NCBI GenBank assembly: GCA_026260175.1
Contig: JAKCWW010002484.1
Span: 18,927 to 50,251 of the forward strand
DNA: 31,325 nucleotides
Source of the DNA: Reticulitermes lucifugus
Taxonomy: Eukaryota; Arthropoda; Insecta; Blattodea; Rhinotermitidae
Direction: 5' to 3'
A program made the position numbers and the translations under genes. The notes beneath the pieces were generated by a model. That model saw nothing but the letters and a program-made list of their open reading frames with translations, had not been told where the DNA came from and made no database searches. Shown here piece by piece: positions 1-9,650 of the stretch; position 1 is the first letter of the stretch; each line of letters opens with the position of its first letter.

Positions 1-298
1 TGGGTCTTCCAAGTGGTCTCCTTCCCTCAGGTCTCCCCACCAAAATCCTGTATGCACGTCTCCCCTCACCCATACGTGCTACATGCCCCACCCACCTCAT
101 TCTTCTTGATTTTCTCACCCGCATGATATTTGGTGATGAATACTGATCATTAAGTTCCTCGTTATGTAGTCTTCTCCACTCCCCTGTTACCTCGTCTCTC
201 TTAGGCCCAACTATCCTCCTCAGCACCCTATTCTCGAACATCCTCAGCCTATGTTCCTCCCTCAGTGTGATACACACGCCACTACTGGCTTTAACGTT
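1..298 (-). mobile_element. LINE endonuclease-reverse transcriptase, C-terminal fragment
   Basis: Read on the minus strand this is one uninterrupted frame of about 95 codons running off the window edge. It shows motifs typical of the region after the polymerase domain in insect non-LTR retrotransposons: LREEHRLRMFENRVLRRI, then DEVTGEWRRLHNEELNDQY, then RMRWVGHVARMGE and ILVGRPEGRRPLGRP. The frame is intact from about 298 to 1, so this copy is the least decayed LINE tail in the window; the stop codon and 3' end lie outside. Upstream of 298 the similarity ends, so the copy is 5'-truncated or interrupted there. The family is recognised by eye; the exact clade is uncertain. Confidence 0.85.
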
Positions 299-900
299 AC
301 CTTCACCTCCGACTTCATTTAATTTCGTTATTTACTCCAGTCGAGCCTAAACATTAACATTTTCACAATTCTGAAAAAGGAATCCGGAAATACTCAAATA
401 AGTGAAATGGTAATCTGCGGAATGAAGAAACGTACTCTCAACATTTTATACGACAAAACTTGGGACGGGCTATATGTATATTTAAGATAAAAGGTAATAA
501 CGAGGTTGTGACTAAACTCAAACCAAGTGTTTTATCGGGAAGACTAGTTCTTCCGTGTTTGTACAAGTGCTGAAACGTAAGCAGGTGGAGACTGTTCAAC
601 TGGAGTTTCCTGATATTCAACACCTTCGGTTGACATCATGTTACCATGAGCAGATCAATACATGTCGACACCGTTCAAACACTGGCGTCTAATTTCCAAA
701 AGCTGGTTACGAGTTACAGTCGCGGTCGCAGCAAATAAAGCGCCGGCTGACTGTTCAGTGTTGCAACATCAACACTACCAAACGTCTTCATTCTACTAAG
801 GCACCATAAGACAGCAACAAACAGAACTTACTGAAACAACATGAAACTGATTAACAATATATGCAAGCTTTCTTTTCGACACCCCGTTGTGACTATAAGG
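299..900. other. Unassigned sequence
   Basis: AT-rich DNA with no coding segment, tRNA-like promoter boxes or repeat that I recognise. The short minus-strand reading frame at 438-623 has no familiar motif and looks like chance. Confidence 0.4.
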
Positions 901-968
901 TATTATATACATCGTCAATCACATCAATCACAACACTGTGAGTGATGTGATTGACGGTTTATATAATA
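901..968. repeat. Short foldback hairpin, about 32-base arms
   Basis: The left arm (901-932) and right arm (937-968) are nearly perfect inverse complements, sharing TGTGATTGACG and the AT-rich outer part TATTATATA, around a loop of only a few bases. It has no coding content. It may be a solo foldback element or the terminal part of a small MITE; I see no clear target-site duplication. Confidence 0.75.
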
Positions 969-1277
969 ACAATACATGTTTTCACGTTGTTCATTCCGTG
1001 CAATGGGGTACACTTCCATTTACAAAGCCAACACCTGCATAACATAAGGTACCTCATGAACAGAACACCACATTACGTCACATAACACATGACACAGGGT
1101 CAAGATCGAATACGGATCAAGATATAGGCAACAGATGTTTGCATGCCACAGTGAGAAAAGTGCATATTAAGCACGTGGAATTGTAGCTACACATACATAA
1201 CGTCATATACATTGTACAAATATGGCTGCGAAATCATTATGATACAGTGTATTTTTGTAATGTAGTTGTATCATATA
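969..1277. other. Unassigned sequence
   Basis: No gene, promoter box or repeat recognised. Confidence 0.35.
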
Positions 1278-1523
1278 ATCCCAGTGGCCGCGCGGTCCAA
1301 GACGTGGGTCTACGACCGCTAGCTTGTTGGGATTGCGGGTTCGAATTCCGCCGGATGCATGGATGTCTCTTGTGAGTGTTGTGTGTTGTGAGGTAGAGGT
1401 CTGTGCGACGGGCCGATCCCTCGTCCAGCGGAGCCCTACCGAGTGCGGTGTGTCTGAGTGTGATCGAGGAACCTAAAAGAGGAGGCCTAGACCCACCAGG
1501 GCAGTCCAGCCATGAGAAAAAAA
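1278..1523 (+). mobile_element. tRNA-derived SINE (family 1), copy 1
   Basis: The head contains an A-box-like segment, TGGCCGCGCGGTCCAAGACG, that resembles the 5' half of tRNA-Leu or tRNA-Ser. About 50 bases later comes a good internal B box, GGTTCGAATTC (1338-1348). A tRNA-unrelated body follows with the landmarks CTCGTCCAG, CTACCGAGTG and GGTGTGTCTGAGTG, ending in a short A-rich tail (GAGAAAAAAAG). The same body recurs at 22304-22562 and 27936-28180 and in pieces near 28736-29066. It would depend on RNA polymerase III for transcription and on a LINE for mobilisation. This copy is the most diverged of the full-length ones. Confidence 0.8.
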
Positions 1524-1563
1524 GATTGTATCACACCCATTAGGTTTTAAATATAGTGGTGTA

Positions 1564-1605
1564 ACTCCCTGATGATGGTATACGATCGCCGAAACATGTC
1601 GCAGT
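1564..1605 (+). ncRNA. Hammerhead-ribozyme-like module
   Basis: CTGATGA lies at 1569-1575 and GAAA at 1591-1594, followed by the palindrome ACATGT and then C1600, the predicted cleavage base. The bases before the box (ACTCC, 1564-1568) pair with those after the cleavage point (GCAGT, 1601-1605) at four of five positions, giving stem I. Stem II between the boxes is short: GGT pairs with GCC around a long loop. One unpaired T follows CTGATGA. The architecture is that of a type I hammerhead with tiny stem III. Stem II is weak, so this copy may be inactive. Confidence 0.45.
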
Positions 1606-1607
1606 AA

Positions 1608-2249
1608 ATAGAGCATATTTGCGTTATACATAGTGTGTTGTGCAGGTGCTGGCTTTGTGAATGGAATAACGGGCCTATTACTTATCTAAACGGAGCATTC
1701 ATATCTCTGCGTGTAAAAATTTAAAAGACACATTAAAGTACTCGCATTTTCAGTGACTTGAATGAAAAGCATGGACTGAGAACGTATAATACATCGCCCG
1801 ACACGCTTAGTGAATTAACAAATAACGCTAATTAATCGGAATGTATTTGAATATCTCAATTTTTCTGTCACAGGATCGAACATTTATGAACAACGCTGTT
1901 ATAAAAAGTTATTGGAAAACCAAAGTACGATTTTTTGTATCACGACGTGTCACAATAGACTACCGATTGTTATTATTACCAACATACTCGTACAAGTACT
2001 GATATATAGTGAAAGCCTGATACAGCAACATATCAATGACAGCAGGCACTGGTATGAATGTCACCCCACTCTGTACTTTTCAGTTAGTCGGTATGAATGG
2101 CGAGACTAAGGGGGATTACACTATATCAAGCACCGGCGTCCAGGATCCTGAAATACGATGCTGTAAGAGGCTTTAAACATGCAACTTTCTTCAACATATT
2201 TGCATTTTGGTCTTGTGAGCTGACATTGTGTACGTAACATTGTAAGTTG
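1608..2249. other. Unassigned sequence, probably flank of the ribozyme-bearing repeat
   Basis: No gene recognised. The bases after the ribozyme-like module probably belong to the same degraded retroelement, but I see no reverse transcriptase motif in them. Confidence 0.3.
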
Positions 2250-2369
2250 TTATTTTCGGAGGAACCTGCTCCTCCATTTTCAGGAAAACCACACAGAAGC
2301 TGCAATGTGTCGCAAGCTAGACAGGACCACAATCTGAACATTTACCACCGTGAAAACCTCGCATCTCAT
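2250..2369 (-). repeat. Interspersed repeat with MRCEVFTVV-type conceptual translation
   Basis: On the minus strand from 2369 the reading begins MRCEVFTVVNVQIVVL, a conceptual peptide I associate with a high-copy repeat in termite, cockroach and other insect genomes, where it is often mispredicted as a gene. The copy soon loses resemblance and has no other protein feature. It is treated as a fragment of noncoding repetitive DNA. Identification rests on recognition only. Confidence 0.4.
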
Positions 2370-2879
2370 ATTTCGTTTGTGATTTTTATCGTAGAATACA
2401 AACACGACACCCACACAAAATTTTTTACTAGCCTTCGGCGTTATGGTGATAATGGGACAGTCTGCCTCCTCATGTGAAATTATTTTATCAACATGAATCA
2501 TAAATGTACGCCTACATACTTTTTTTTTATTAAAAACTCATATATTAACAAGACAGGCAATGTACGCACAACGTAACATTGAGACGCTTTCGCGTAACCA
2601 TTGTTACCGTGGAAAAGCAATAGGTATTAAACATTATGTTATTCTCGCCTTAGTTATCCGGCATGCAAATCGCAACTTTTCTGCGCCTGTGGCCTGTCTG
2701 ACAGGCTCTAACATATTTTTCACGTTATCTCATAAACGGCACAATTCGCGGTAAATATTTATTGAACATAAAATGTGTGTTTTGATTTTCTCTACAACTT
2801 TTGTCCGAAACATTTCTCATTCTAAGAATAACTGTGCGAGCTATGATCATAAATACATACCGGTCTTCAGGTAAAGTAC
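2370..2879. other. Unassigned sequence
   Basis: AT-rich; the short frames on both strands show no conserved motif. Nothing else recognised. Confidence 0.35.
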
Positions 2880-3080
2880 CTGTTATTCTTGTCATATTTT
2901 AATAAAACTTTAATTTTGTCAGCAGAATTTCGAGAAATCCTCCAATATCAAATTTTGTTAAAATCCGTCCAGTGGGAGCCGAGTTGTTGAATATCGACAG
3001 ACAGACGGACGGACAGAGAGACAGATATGACGAAGCTTAGTCGCTTTTAGCAATTTTTCGAACACGCCTATGCACACATG
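2880..3080 (+). repeat. Interspersed repeat with degenerate GACA tail, copy 1
   Basis: A stretch reading ATCAAATTTTGTTAAAATCC then CCAGTGGGAGCC is followed by a GACAGACAGACGGACGGACAG tract and then GCAATTTTTCGAACACGCC. The same order of blocks, in the same orientation, recurs about 600 bases downstream (3500-3680), and a third related segment sits at 18225-18330. Such blocks ending in a GACA-like tract are common dispersed repeats in insects. No open frame is preserved. Confidence 0.6.
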
Positions 3081-3499
3081 ACTATATGGACGTTTCGGCT
3101 TATATAAGCAAAGCGTACGGTAGGTTTAAGCTTGATTACTACAAAAAACGCACAGAAATAAATCACTAATTTGTATGCTCCTTTTGGTTATCACAGCTCC
3201 TGAAAAAACTAAGTACTATTCTGGAATTTTCCCTGACGTAATTACGTAAGGAAACCACAGCAGTTTAAACGTCGGCCAAGACTCCAGATTCCTCGAATGC
3301 ATGACAGCTGGCATAATAGGCTTGATGTATTTAAAACAAGACGTATAACGTAACACTGTGCAGCGTTTGCATAATGCTTCTACCTTCTCGGCATTCCTAA
3401 TAGCCTGTACCGTTTCCCTCGAAAAGAGCGCTTTTATGGCGATTTTATGTCGCCGACAACAGTAAACTAACCGTACTCAGGCGTTCACGCAAAGTGTCC
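3081..3499. other. Unassigned sequence between two repeat copies
   Basis: No gene or further repeat recognised. Confidence 0.35.
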
Positions 3500-3680
3500 G
3501 ATATTTTTGTCCGAGTGTTTCGACAGATGTTAATGAAAGTAACCAATACCAAATTTCACGAAAATTCCTCCAGTGAGAGCCAAGCTAACACATAGGAAGA
3601 CAGACGGGCAGAGATGATGACGAAGGTAATAGGAACTTTTCGCGAGTATGCGAACGCGCCTGAAATAACCCAACTGAGTG
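3500..3680 (+). repeat. Interspersed repeat with degenerate GACA tail, copy 2
   Basis: It matches the copy at 2880-3080 block by block: ACCAAATTTCACGAAAATTC, CCAGTGAGAGCC, a decayed GACAGACGGGCAG tract, then GCGAACGCGCC. It is more diverged in the tail. Same orientation, so the two form a spaced direct repeat. Confidence 0.6.
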
Positions 3681-3809
3681 TCTTACTTGCAATCGAAATA
3701 AAGTAATCGATATATTTTCAAGATTCACTTCAGTTATAGCATGGTTTTTTTTGGAACCACTGAGCCTAGAAATACTGTGAAAGTGATGTAAATGAAGAGT
3801 AGTTCATTC

Positions 3810-4345
3810 CGTAGTCTGTCTTTCGAGATCTCCACAGAGCGCGATCTGGTGCTTCCTTTGCAAGTTCCAGTACCTTCTCTTTTCCTTAAGGTCATCCAGT
3901 AGATGCTTACGTCTTCTTGTCGTGCTCCGTCCCTTCTATCTGTCCTTCAATAACGTGTTTTAGAATGCAGTTTCTACGCAATGTGACCAATCCAGTTAGC
4001 GTTCCTTAGTTTTATTGTATGTAGGATGTTCCCTTCATCCTGGACTCCATGCAATACTTCTACATTTTGTACACGATCGGTCGAACAGATCTTCTCCATC
4101 ACCAAATTTCAGAATTTTCAAGATATTTCTGATCTATTTTCCGAAGTGTTCAAGTTGCAGCACCATACAAAGCTATGCTCCAAATGTAGCATTCCACTAA
4201 ACTTATGTCCATTTTGCTGGCCAAAAAAAGCCGTCTTGTTGAATGACACTTTTGCCATGGAAATTCTTGATCTAATTGTACGTGTAAATCTTGCATCTTT
4301 TGTTATCAGGCTACCAGGATAGCTGAAATATTCCGCAATCAACAG
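3810..4345 (-). mobile_element. LINE endonuclease-reverse transcriptase, decayed C-terminal region
   Basis: Minus-strand translation from about 4342 gives FSYPGSLITKDARFTRTIRS then RISMAKVSFNKTAFF, matching the YLGSLIT / EIRSRIAMAKAAF block that follows the polymerase palm in a widespread insect LINE family. Further 3', frame-shifted blocks match the family's VQNVEVLHGVQD, NILHTIKLRNANWIGHI and QIEGTEHDKKT parts, and the end near 3825 reads like ALWRSRKTDYG. Several frameshifts and stops make it a pseudogene. It differs from the 1-298 type, so at least two LINE lineages are present. Confidence 0.8.
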
Positions 4346-5550
4346 TATTTTTGATTTATCATAATCCGTACGGGATAGTTGTCTTCAGATAACAGTAGCT
4401 ATAGCTTAAAAAAATGCTAACGTTCTTGCCAGATTAGATATATGTACACTACAACATGATTTATTAGATGTGTTAATCCCCATCCACTAAATAAAAGTAC
4501 GAAGTGATAGTTGCTGGCACTCTTATGACGTTGACCACACAGTCTAAGATGGTGGGCTTTACCGCCTGTACACGAGAATTGTGTTCGATCAGGATCTCCC
4601 ATCCGGGGAAAACAGCACAAACTGCAGTCGAAATCTAAAGGGTTCTAATGACGATATATTACGCTCAGGATTACCCTGTCTCAGAACTCTATCGTCTCAT
4701 ATTGAAAAAAAAGAATACAGAGTTTCGGAAAGTGGAATTGTTTCCATTTTCAGGTAGAAGGGTGGGGAGGGAGGCACTTAGCTGCATTCAACAGAAACAG
4801 CTGTTGTCAACATATAGGCCTAAGATGATATAAAATAGCCTATACATAAAACACTGTTGAAACACCACTGAAGACCCAAAAATACGACAGAAAGGGTTGT
4901 TGAAATTAATGCCACCATTAACCCGACACACAATCGATGTTCGTAAAGAAAACCTGAACTAACATAAGAACATACACGATACTGGCTTATTGCATAGGCT
5001 ACAACTACAAAAGAGGAGCAGTCAGAAAATAAGTTTACGTGGGATATAATTCTGAAACTAAAGAACCTTGAAATATCATGCGTACAGCCCTGATCTGGCG
5101 TCCAGCGATTGTCATCAACATCCACAGCTGAAGCAGAAGTTTGGCGGCCATAAATTTTAAACACGATCGCAAGGCGGCAGACGCTGTGACACGATGGCAC
5201 AGTACAAGACGTCCATCAACAGGGGACAGAGAAACTCGTTCCACGACATTGTAAGTGTCCAAAATTGCGACTGCAACTACGCGGAAAAGCAGGTACATAG
5301 CAACACATTTAAACCTGAACTGTTCTTATTACAGATAAAATATATAGGCATCGTAAGCTTATTTTTAACTGACCTTCACATGTTCGCCGTTTAATGATCT
5401 GACAGCGTCACATGATTTAATTTATATGGCGAAGTGTGTGGTATTGACAAGGCTTATTCATTATGCAGTTTCACTGAGGTGACTAACAGAAAAGGCGGGT
5501 ATATCACACGGTTTCGCTTTAACAATTTAGTTCTAAAATAAATAGTACCC
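4346..5550. other. Unassigned sequence
   Basis: About 1.2 kb without a recognisable gene or repeat. Overlapping short frames at 4820-5298 on the minus strand contain hydrophobic stretches but no conserved motif or splice structure that I can support. Confidence 0.35.
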
Positions 5551-6112
5551 GGTGGTTCAGACCGTAGCCCCAGCTCGTACCAGGAGGGTGCAAGTGGGTG
5601 CAATGCACCCACAACAAATATGGATGCACCCGCTACGAATTTGCAAAACACCAAAGACAAACATGCCGTATCAACCCGCTAAAAAACGCGCGACATCCTA
5701 CCGCATCCAGGTGTTGCCTCTGTTGAACCACCGTGGTTGGAAACAACTCATTCTCAAAAATGTATGTATGTATATGCGAAATGTTTTTTGCAGTGTTATA
5801 GAGCGCATTATGCAATTAAAGTGTAGATGTAGTCCAGATAATGGCGCTTTTTACGCTTATGTATACATACTATATACAGACTGTATGTATAATAGAGCAT
5901 TATACACGTATGTAAACGTATGTACGCATATACATACACCCGTACTGGAAGCCACTGCACCCACTGTGTTCACAGTCTGGCGACGGGACTGCCGTAAGGT
6001 AGCTATTACACGGAGTTATACCGGCTACAATCGGAGGCATATACAAACTGTCCACAAGTTCCCGTTCCTGTTATAAAAATTTATCACATGGTAACCAAAA
6101 AGCCGACAGGAA
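5551..6112. repeat. TATG/TACA low-complexity region with GGGTGCA motifs
   Basis: The segment contains clustered GGGTGCA/TGCACCC motifs at its left side (5586-5632), one TGCACCCA near the right, and imperfect TATG/CATA tracts (5760-5775 and 5860-5940). A 174-codon open frame spans it on the plus strand, but its translation is a mosaic of microsatellite-like Tyr/Val/His runs with no domain, so I do not call it a gene. The inverted TGCACCC motifs hint at an eroded foldback element. Confidence 0.35.
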
Positions 6113-6163
6113 ATGCCGTATTTTGCAAGTTGTTCCTTAACTCAAAAAAAGTTCACGTGTGAT

Positions 6164-6407
6164 TTAGTCCACTTCAAAATGGGAACCTCTAGTGGCCCTG
6201 ATCACATGAAGTCAATAATCCAGTTCTGCCCATGTACGTGTCAACAGACCTTTCGCCACACTTGCAGATTTCTTCTACTAACCTTACAAGAAGGACTGCA
6301 TTGACATCCACAGACGTTCTGTGAACATAATCCTTCACATACCACCACAAGAAGTAATCTGAGGGTGTAATATTAGGGGAGCACAGCGGGTCAGGAGAAG
6401 GGTCCAT
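6164..6407 (-). pseudogene. DDE transposase C-terminal remnant (Tc1/mariner-like)
   Basis: Minus-strand translation reads CSPNITPSDYFLWWYVKDYV, then a Val/Arg-rich helix region, and after a frameshift WAELDY, LHVIRATRGSHFEV and a stop at 6164-6166. This fits the block around the third catalytic acidic residue of insect IS630/Tc1/mariner-type transposases (SPDLTPxDFFLWGYVKD) and the family's C-terminal RVTRGSHFE end. The Asp of TPSD would be the third catalytic residue. The first two catalytic residues and the DNA-binding domain are missing. No terminal inverted repeats were found close by. Confidence 0.75.
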
Positions 6408-6717
6408 CGCCTGACATCACGCCCCTCGATTCCTTCCAGTGGGGGTAAGTGAAGTATTATATGCACACACTGTATATTAACGTACTTCTTGCAGTTACAG
6501 AATACACAAGAAACTTGGTTAGGTTCCGATACGTTCTAACAGCGCTCGCGGTTCCCTTAACCCTTAATCTCCCATCCGCGGTGTTTTTCGAGGAACTTAA
6601 CCATCACTGTTGGCGATGGATTGTTGTATTTACTTCTAGACGAGCTCTTTGGTAACTTATGGAACAATAAAACATTAACAGACTTATGCACTTAATAAAA
6701 TACAATCAGAAGTATAA

Positions 6718-6761
6718 AACTCCTACGTGTTTCGGCACCGAGGTGCCATCATCAGGAAGTT
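6718..6761 (-). ncRNA. Hammerhead-ribozyme-like module, left arm of foldback
   Basis: On the minus strand: AACTTC (6761-6756), CTGATGA (6755-6749), one unpaired T, stem II GGCAC-CTCG-GTGCC with a perfect 5-bp stem, GAAA, the short stem III ACACGT, A6724 as cleavage base, then GGAGTT (6723-6718). AACTTC pairs with GGAGTT over six positions (one wobble), forming stem I. All invariant core bases of the hammerhead are present. The only irregularity is the extra base between CTGATGA and stem II. It is one of the three best copies. Confidence 0.6.
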
Positions 6762-7011
6762 ATTCTGAACAAAGGAGTGTAAGGCCAGCGCGCTTAACTA
6801 GGTACTGCCGCCTTCATTAAAATGATTAAAATATTAAAATTCTAAAATGTACAAAGTTAATAATCACAAAATTACAATGTTGTAAATTTAAAATTGTAAC
6901 ATTATGATTATTAACTTTGTACATTTTAGAATTTTAATATTTTAATAATTTTAATGAAGGCGACAAAATACCTAGTTAAGTGTGCTGGCCTTACACTCCT
7001 TTGTTCAGAGT

Positions 7012-7052
7012 AACTCCCTAATGGCACCTCGGTGCCGAAACATGTAGGAGTT
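7012..7052 (+). ncRNA. Hammerhead-like module with broken core, right arm of foldback
   Basis: Counterpart of the module at 6718-6761. Stem I is perfect (AACTCC, 7012-7017, with GGAGTT, 7047-7052), stem II GGCAC-CTCG-GTGCC is perfect, and GAAACATGT is present. The CTGATGA box, however, is reduced to CTAA by loss of three bases and a substitution. It should therefore be inactive even if the family can cleave. Confidence 0.5.
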
Positions 7053-7104
7053 TTATACTGCTGAATGTATTTTATTAGGCGCATAAGTTGGTTAATGTAT
7101 TAAT

Positions 7105-7638
7105 TATAAGAATATGCACGGTATGAATAACATAAAAATAATGAAACAGTGTTCGTAAAAATCCATACATAGGCATTTGTATTCTCAACAAGTTTAATTC
7201 ATCAGAATATATGAATGTTTGATTTCATTAATTATAGTCCTTAGCGGTTTGTGGTTTCCGAGCCCGGCCGCAAAGATCCGCACTTTCTCCGTATTCGCTT
7301 TGCACCCCTGTATCATATGCAAACAATGGGTACGGCGTTTGAGGTTCGTAGAAATGAACTACGTAATGATGAAACTAAAAACACCGTAACTTTGAACTTG
7401 ACACAATCGGCAATTTTATAACGCAAGAGGTAATCACTATGCCCTTGAGCTGAATTAGTAAGGTGATCAAAAGAGGACCGCGCGCCAAACAAGTTAGTTG
7501 GTTGAACTATGCTGTTCAGATAATTTACAGAAATTTTCTGGCTATAAACAACAGGTCTAAAGTCGTGGTTTGTTCACAGACTATTTACTGACGATGTTAA
7601 ACTGGTCACTTAGGATGGAATCGAATAACGGAAGAAAT
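7105..7638. other. Unassigned sequence, part retroelement flank
   Basis: The first part shares GCACGGTATGAA (7116-7127) with the region after the ribozyme-like module at 13583-13629, so it probably belongs to the same retroelement family. The remainder is unrecognised. Confidence 0.35.
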
Positions 7639-7640
7639 TA

Positions 7641-7825
7641 CAGTCGAACCCGGATATAACGACATCGGTTTATACGACACCTCGCCTATAGAGTCATATT
7701 TTCTGAGGTACGAATTATTTCGTCACTGTTAACCATTACATTACACTGCTCGGTTTCAACGACACTCGTCTATAAAGACACAAAATATTCAGTCCCTTTC
7801 ATGACATTATAACCGAGTTCGACTG
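7641..7825. mobile_element. TA-flanked MITE, pogo/Tc1-like (185 bp)
   Basis: Terminal inverted repeats start CAGTCGAACCCGGATATAAC at 7641 and end with the inverse complement of CAGTCGAACTCGGTTATAA at 7825; about 19 of 23 bases agree. Both ends are flanked by TA (7639-7640 and 7826-7827), the target duplication of the Tc1/mariner/pogo superfamily. The interior repeats motifs similar to the ends (ATAACGAC, CGACACC) and cannot encode a transposase. It is a nonautonomous element, moved in trans by a pogo-like transposase. Confidence 0.85.
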
Positions 7826-7952
7826 TATATGGAATTGCGTAATTTTGCACCATGCTGTATAAGTAGGCCTACTTTACGAATCAATGTCAGGCTCTTTTCC
7901 CTCCCAATAAAACTATGTGTATATTCACAATACAATATGCACTAACTTTACT

Positions 7953-7987
7953 ACATGTTTCGGCAATTACTGCCACCTTCAGGCGTA
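7953..7987 (-). ncRNA. Decayed hammerhead-like module
   Basis: Minus strand: CTGAAGG (7982-7976), stem II GGCA/TGCC around a short loop, GAAA, then the ACATGT palindrome (7958-7953). The last base of the first box is G instead of the required A, and stem I pairing is poor, so the copy should not cleave. It supports the family's conserved pattern and variable stem II. Confidence 0.4.
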
Positions 7988-7989
7988 GC

Positions 7990-8404
7990 ATTTATGTAAA
8001 CTTGGTTGTAGCTTTTAAATGTACATACTCTGGAAAATCCAGTGAAATATTTTTTTAACCTAAAAGCCAGTCCAGCCCAATGAATGCACAGTCCCAAATT
8101 GCAAACCAACAGCTACTATTGGCAAAGCGGTAAAATTACATGCGACACCTGGCAAACGACAGCGATGTTTTGCACTGCCTTCTGCCAAGATTCGGGAAAA
8201 CAAACCAAACTTGCGCTGGTTTATCTTATTCTAGCAGCTCAGTACTGCTATAAATATAGGCAGACATCACAAAATTACGCTTTTAGTTGTTTATCATAAC
8301 GTTCAAGGAAATACGAGACTTTCATTAGGCCGTATCTAGTCCTAGACGAATCCAGTCCATATTGTCACACACTCCGACTTACAAAATCCATCTTAATATT
8401 ATCT
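7990..8404. other. Unassigned sequence
   Basis: No gene or repeat recognised; a 71-codon plus-strand frame at 8084-8299 has no familiar features. Confidence 0.35.
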
Positions 8405-8615
8405 TCCCATTCAATGCGTAGTCTGCCTTGCGACAGGTCCACAGCCTCGTCCAAACCGAGCTCTCCGCAGACTGCGATCTAATGCTCCCTCTTTCAAATC
8501 CCGTACCTTATGAACATCCAGTAGCTGCTTATGTCTTCTTCCTCGTCTTCTCGTCCCTCCCTATCTTCCCTTCCCATTTATGCCTGTATCTCCCAAACGG
8601 TCTCCGACTTAGGAT
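8405..8615 (-). mobile_element. LINE endonuclease-reverse transcriptase, extreme C-terminus
   Basis: On the minus strand the end reads KQLLDVHKVRDLKEGALDRS, then LRRARFGRGCGPVARQTTH and a stop at 8411-8413. This matches the terminal LKEEALDRTLWRARFGRGYG segment of the insect LINE family also seen at 3810-4345. Upstream pieces (GTRRRGRRHK, RRPFGRYRHKWE) are in other frames. Only the last part of the open reading frame is kept, as expected for a 5'-truncated LINE copy. Confidence 0.8.
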
Positions 8616-8710
8616 TTGTCATCGGAAGGTTACGTACGCATTTCTCACGTTACCGGTCTTGATTTAATAAGCCTCATAATATTTTATGAAAACTAGGCAC
8701 ACAATAACAG

Positions 8711-8991
8711 CTGGCGTAGCTCAGTCGGTATAGTGACAAGTCTATATTCCGAACGACCGGCGGAATCGTGGTTCGATTCATTGAGGGCAGAAGACAGTTT
8801 ATCTTCGAAGCGTCCAAGACCCAATCTGAGGCTCGCCAAGCCTCCGATTCAGTGCGTACAGGGGAGTGCTTTCTCAGCAGGTAAAGCGGTCGGGGCGTCA
8901 AACTGACCACTCACCTCCATCTAGTGCAGAGTTTAAGAATGGGTAAAGTTATACCTCCACTTCCCCATATGCTTTAATGGCGTGCACCTAA
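8711..8991 (+). mobile_element. tRNA-derived SINE (family 2), plus-strand copy
   Basis: The A box TAGCTCAGTCGG (8716-8727) fits the RNA polymerase III consensus exactly, and the B box GGTTCGATTCA (8770-8780) fits at all but the last base. The body carries the family landmarks AGCGTCCAAGACCCAATCTG, AGCCTCC, GTACAGGGGAG, TAAAGCGGTCGGGGCGT and CCATCTAGTGCAGAGTTTAA, which recur in inverse orientation at 19686-19974, 20412-20699 and 21120-21375. It ends in a T-rich run. Although the head resembles a tRNA, the acceptor stem does not pair, so this is a SINE and not a functional tRNA gene. Confidence 0.85.
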
Positions 8992-9439
8992 TAAAGCAAT
9001 TTTTTTTCCATCCACTCTTGTCATACATCCAAATATTACTGTCATTACCGTATTCTCCAACACCAAAATAAGTCTCGTGGCCATATACGATAACACTTAA
9101 GGGACTGGAAGATAAGTTCTGAACCGAACTGTATGAAGCGTTCCATGAATTTAATCTACTCGTAACTGCTTCATGAACTTAGATCTGATTTGTTACTGTC
9201 GTTGCAAAATCCACTTTGACGCGTCCAGTTATATACCTATATACGTTTGTGACTTCTCCTGCAGTATGGCAATAAAAAGTGAACATGCAGTTTTCTATTT
9301 TGTAGACCAATCCCCTTTGTTTCCGCATTCGTTCCTTTGCGGTATGAGTACTGAAGTTTTCGCCAACCAAACTGATAGCAGCATCAAATGTGATGTATCT
9401 CACCAATCCAATTAATCAATGGTGTGGAGAATACCGATC
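8992..9439. other. Unassigned sequence
   Basis: Overlapping short frames on both strands at 9173-9415 show no conserved motif. Nothing else recognised. Confidence 0.35.
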
Positions 9440-9650
9440 CTTCTTCTCCAAATACATGTCGTGGTTAAGTGGACAGCACTCCTGTTTCGTAGCAGGGGGT
9501 CCTGGCTTTGAACCCGAACGGCTATTTTTACCTTTTTGTGACTTCCCTCAATTCCTCCAGCAAATTTTGGGATAGTAGCTTAGACGAGCGCCTTCTTTCC
9601 CAGTCACAACTCACGAAGCATGCTACCATTCCATGCTAGTCGTGTTTATC
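9440..9650 (+). mobile_element. tRNA-derived SINE (family 3), copy 1
   Basis: A tRNA-like head with GTGGTTAAGTGG (A-box-like) and a decayed B-box region (GGCTTTGAACCC) is followed by the body landmarks GTGACTTCCCTCAATTCCTC, CAGCAAATTTTGGGATAGTA and GCCTTCTTTCCCAGTC, and ends CCATTCCATGCTAGTCG. The same blocks appear in order at 14790-15335. This body, with its TTCCCTCAATTCCTCCAG signature, is widespread in arthropod SINEs. Confidence 0.7.

Larger units (their letters stand above)
6663..7104. repeat. Large foldback palindrome made of inverted ribozyme-like modules
   Basis: The two halves, centred near 6885, are near-perfect inverse complements over roughly 200 bases each. Shared blocks include GTATAAAACTCCTACGTG / ACATGTAGGAGTTTTATAC, ACAAAGGAGTGTAAGGCCAG / CTGGCCTTACACTCCTTTGT and AATTCTAAAATGTACAAAG / CTTTGTACATTTTAGAATT. 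The loop is a short AT-rich segment. Each half carries one hammerhead-like module near its outer end, so the modules point away from the centre. Arms this similar suggest a recent inversion-duplication, or selection or gene conversion on a foldback element. No coding content. Confidence 0.9.

Noticed and set aside
2247-2501. Overlapping frames on both strands as small proteins
   Set aside because: They overlap a repeat whose MRCEVFTVV-like translation is known to me as a recurrent false gene prediction in insects.
5552-6076. Longest open frame in the window (174 codons, plus strand)
   Set aside because: The translation has no domain, is composed largely of microsatellite-like Tyr, Val and His runs, and spans simple repeats; nothing supports expression.
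8711-8790. Possible functional tRNA gene with good A and B boxes
   Set aside because: The ends do not form an acceptor stem, the anticodon arm is not convincing, and the sequence continues into a SINE body shared with other copies.
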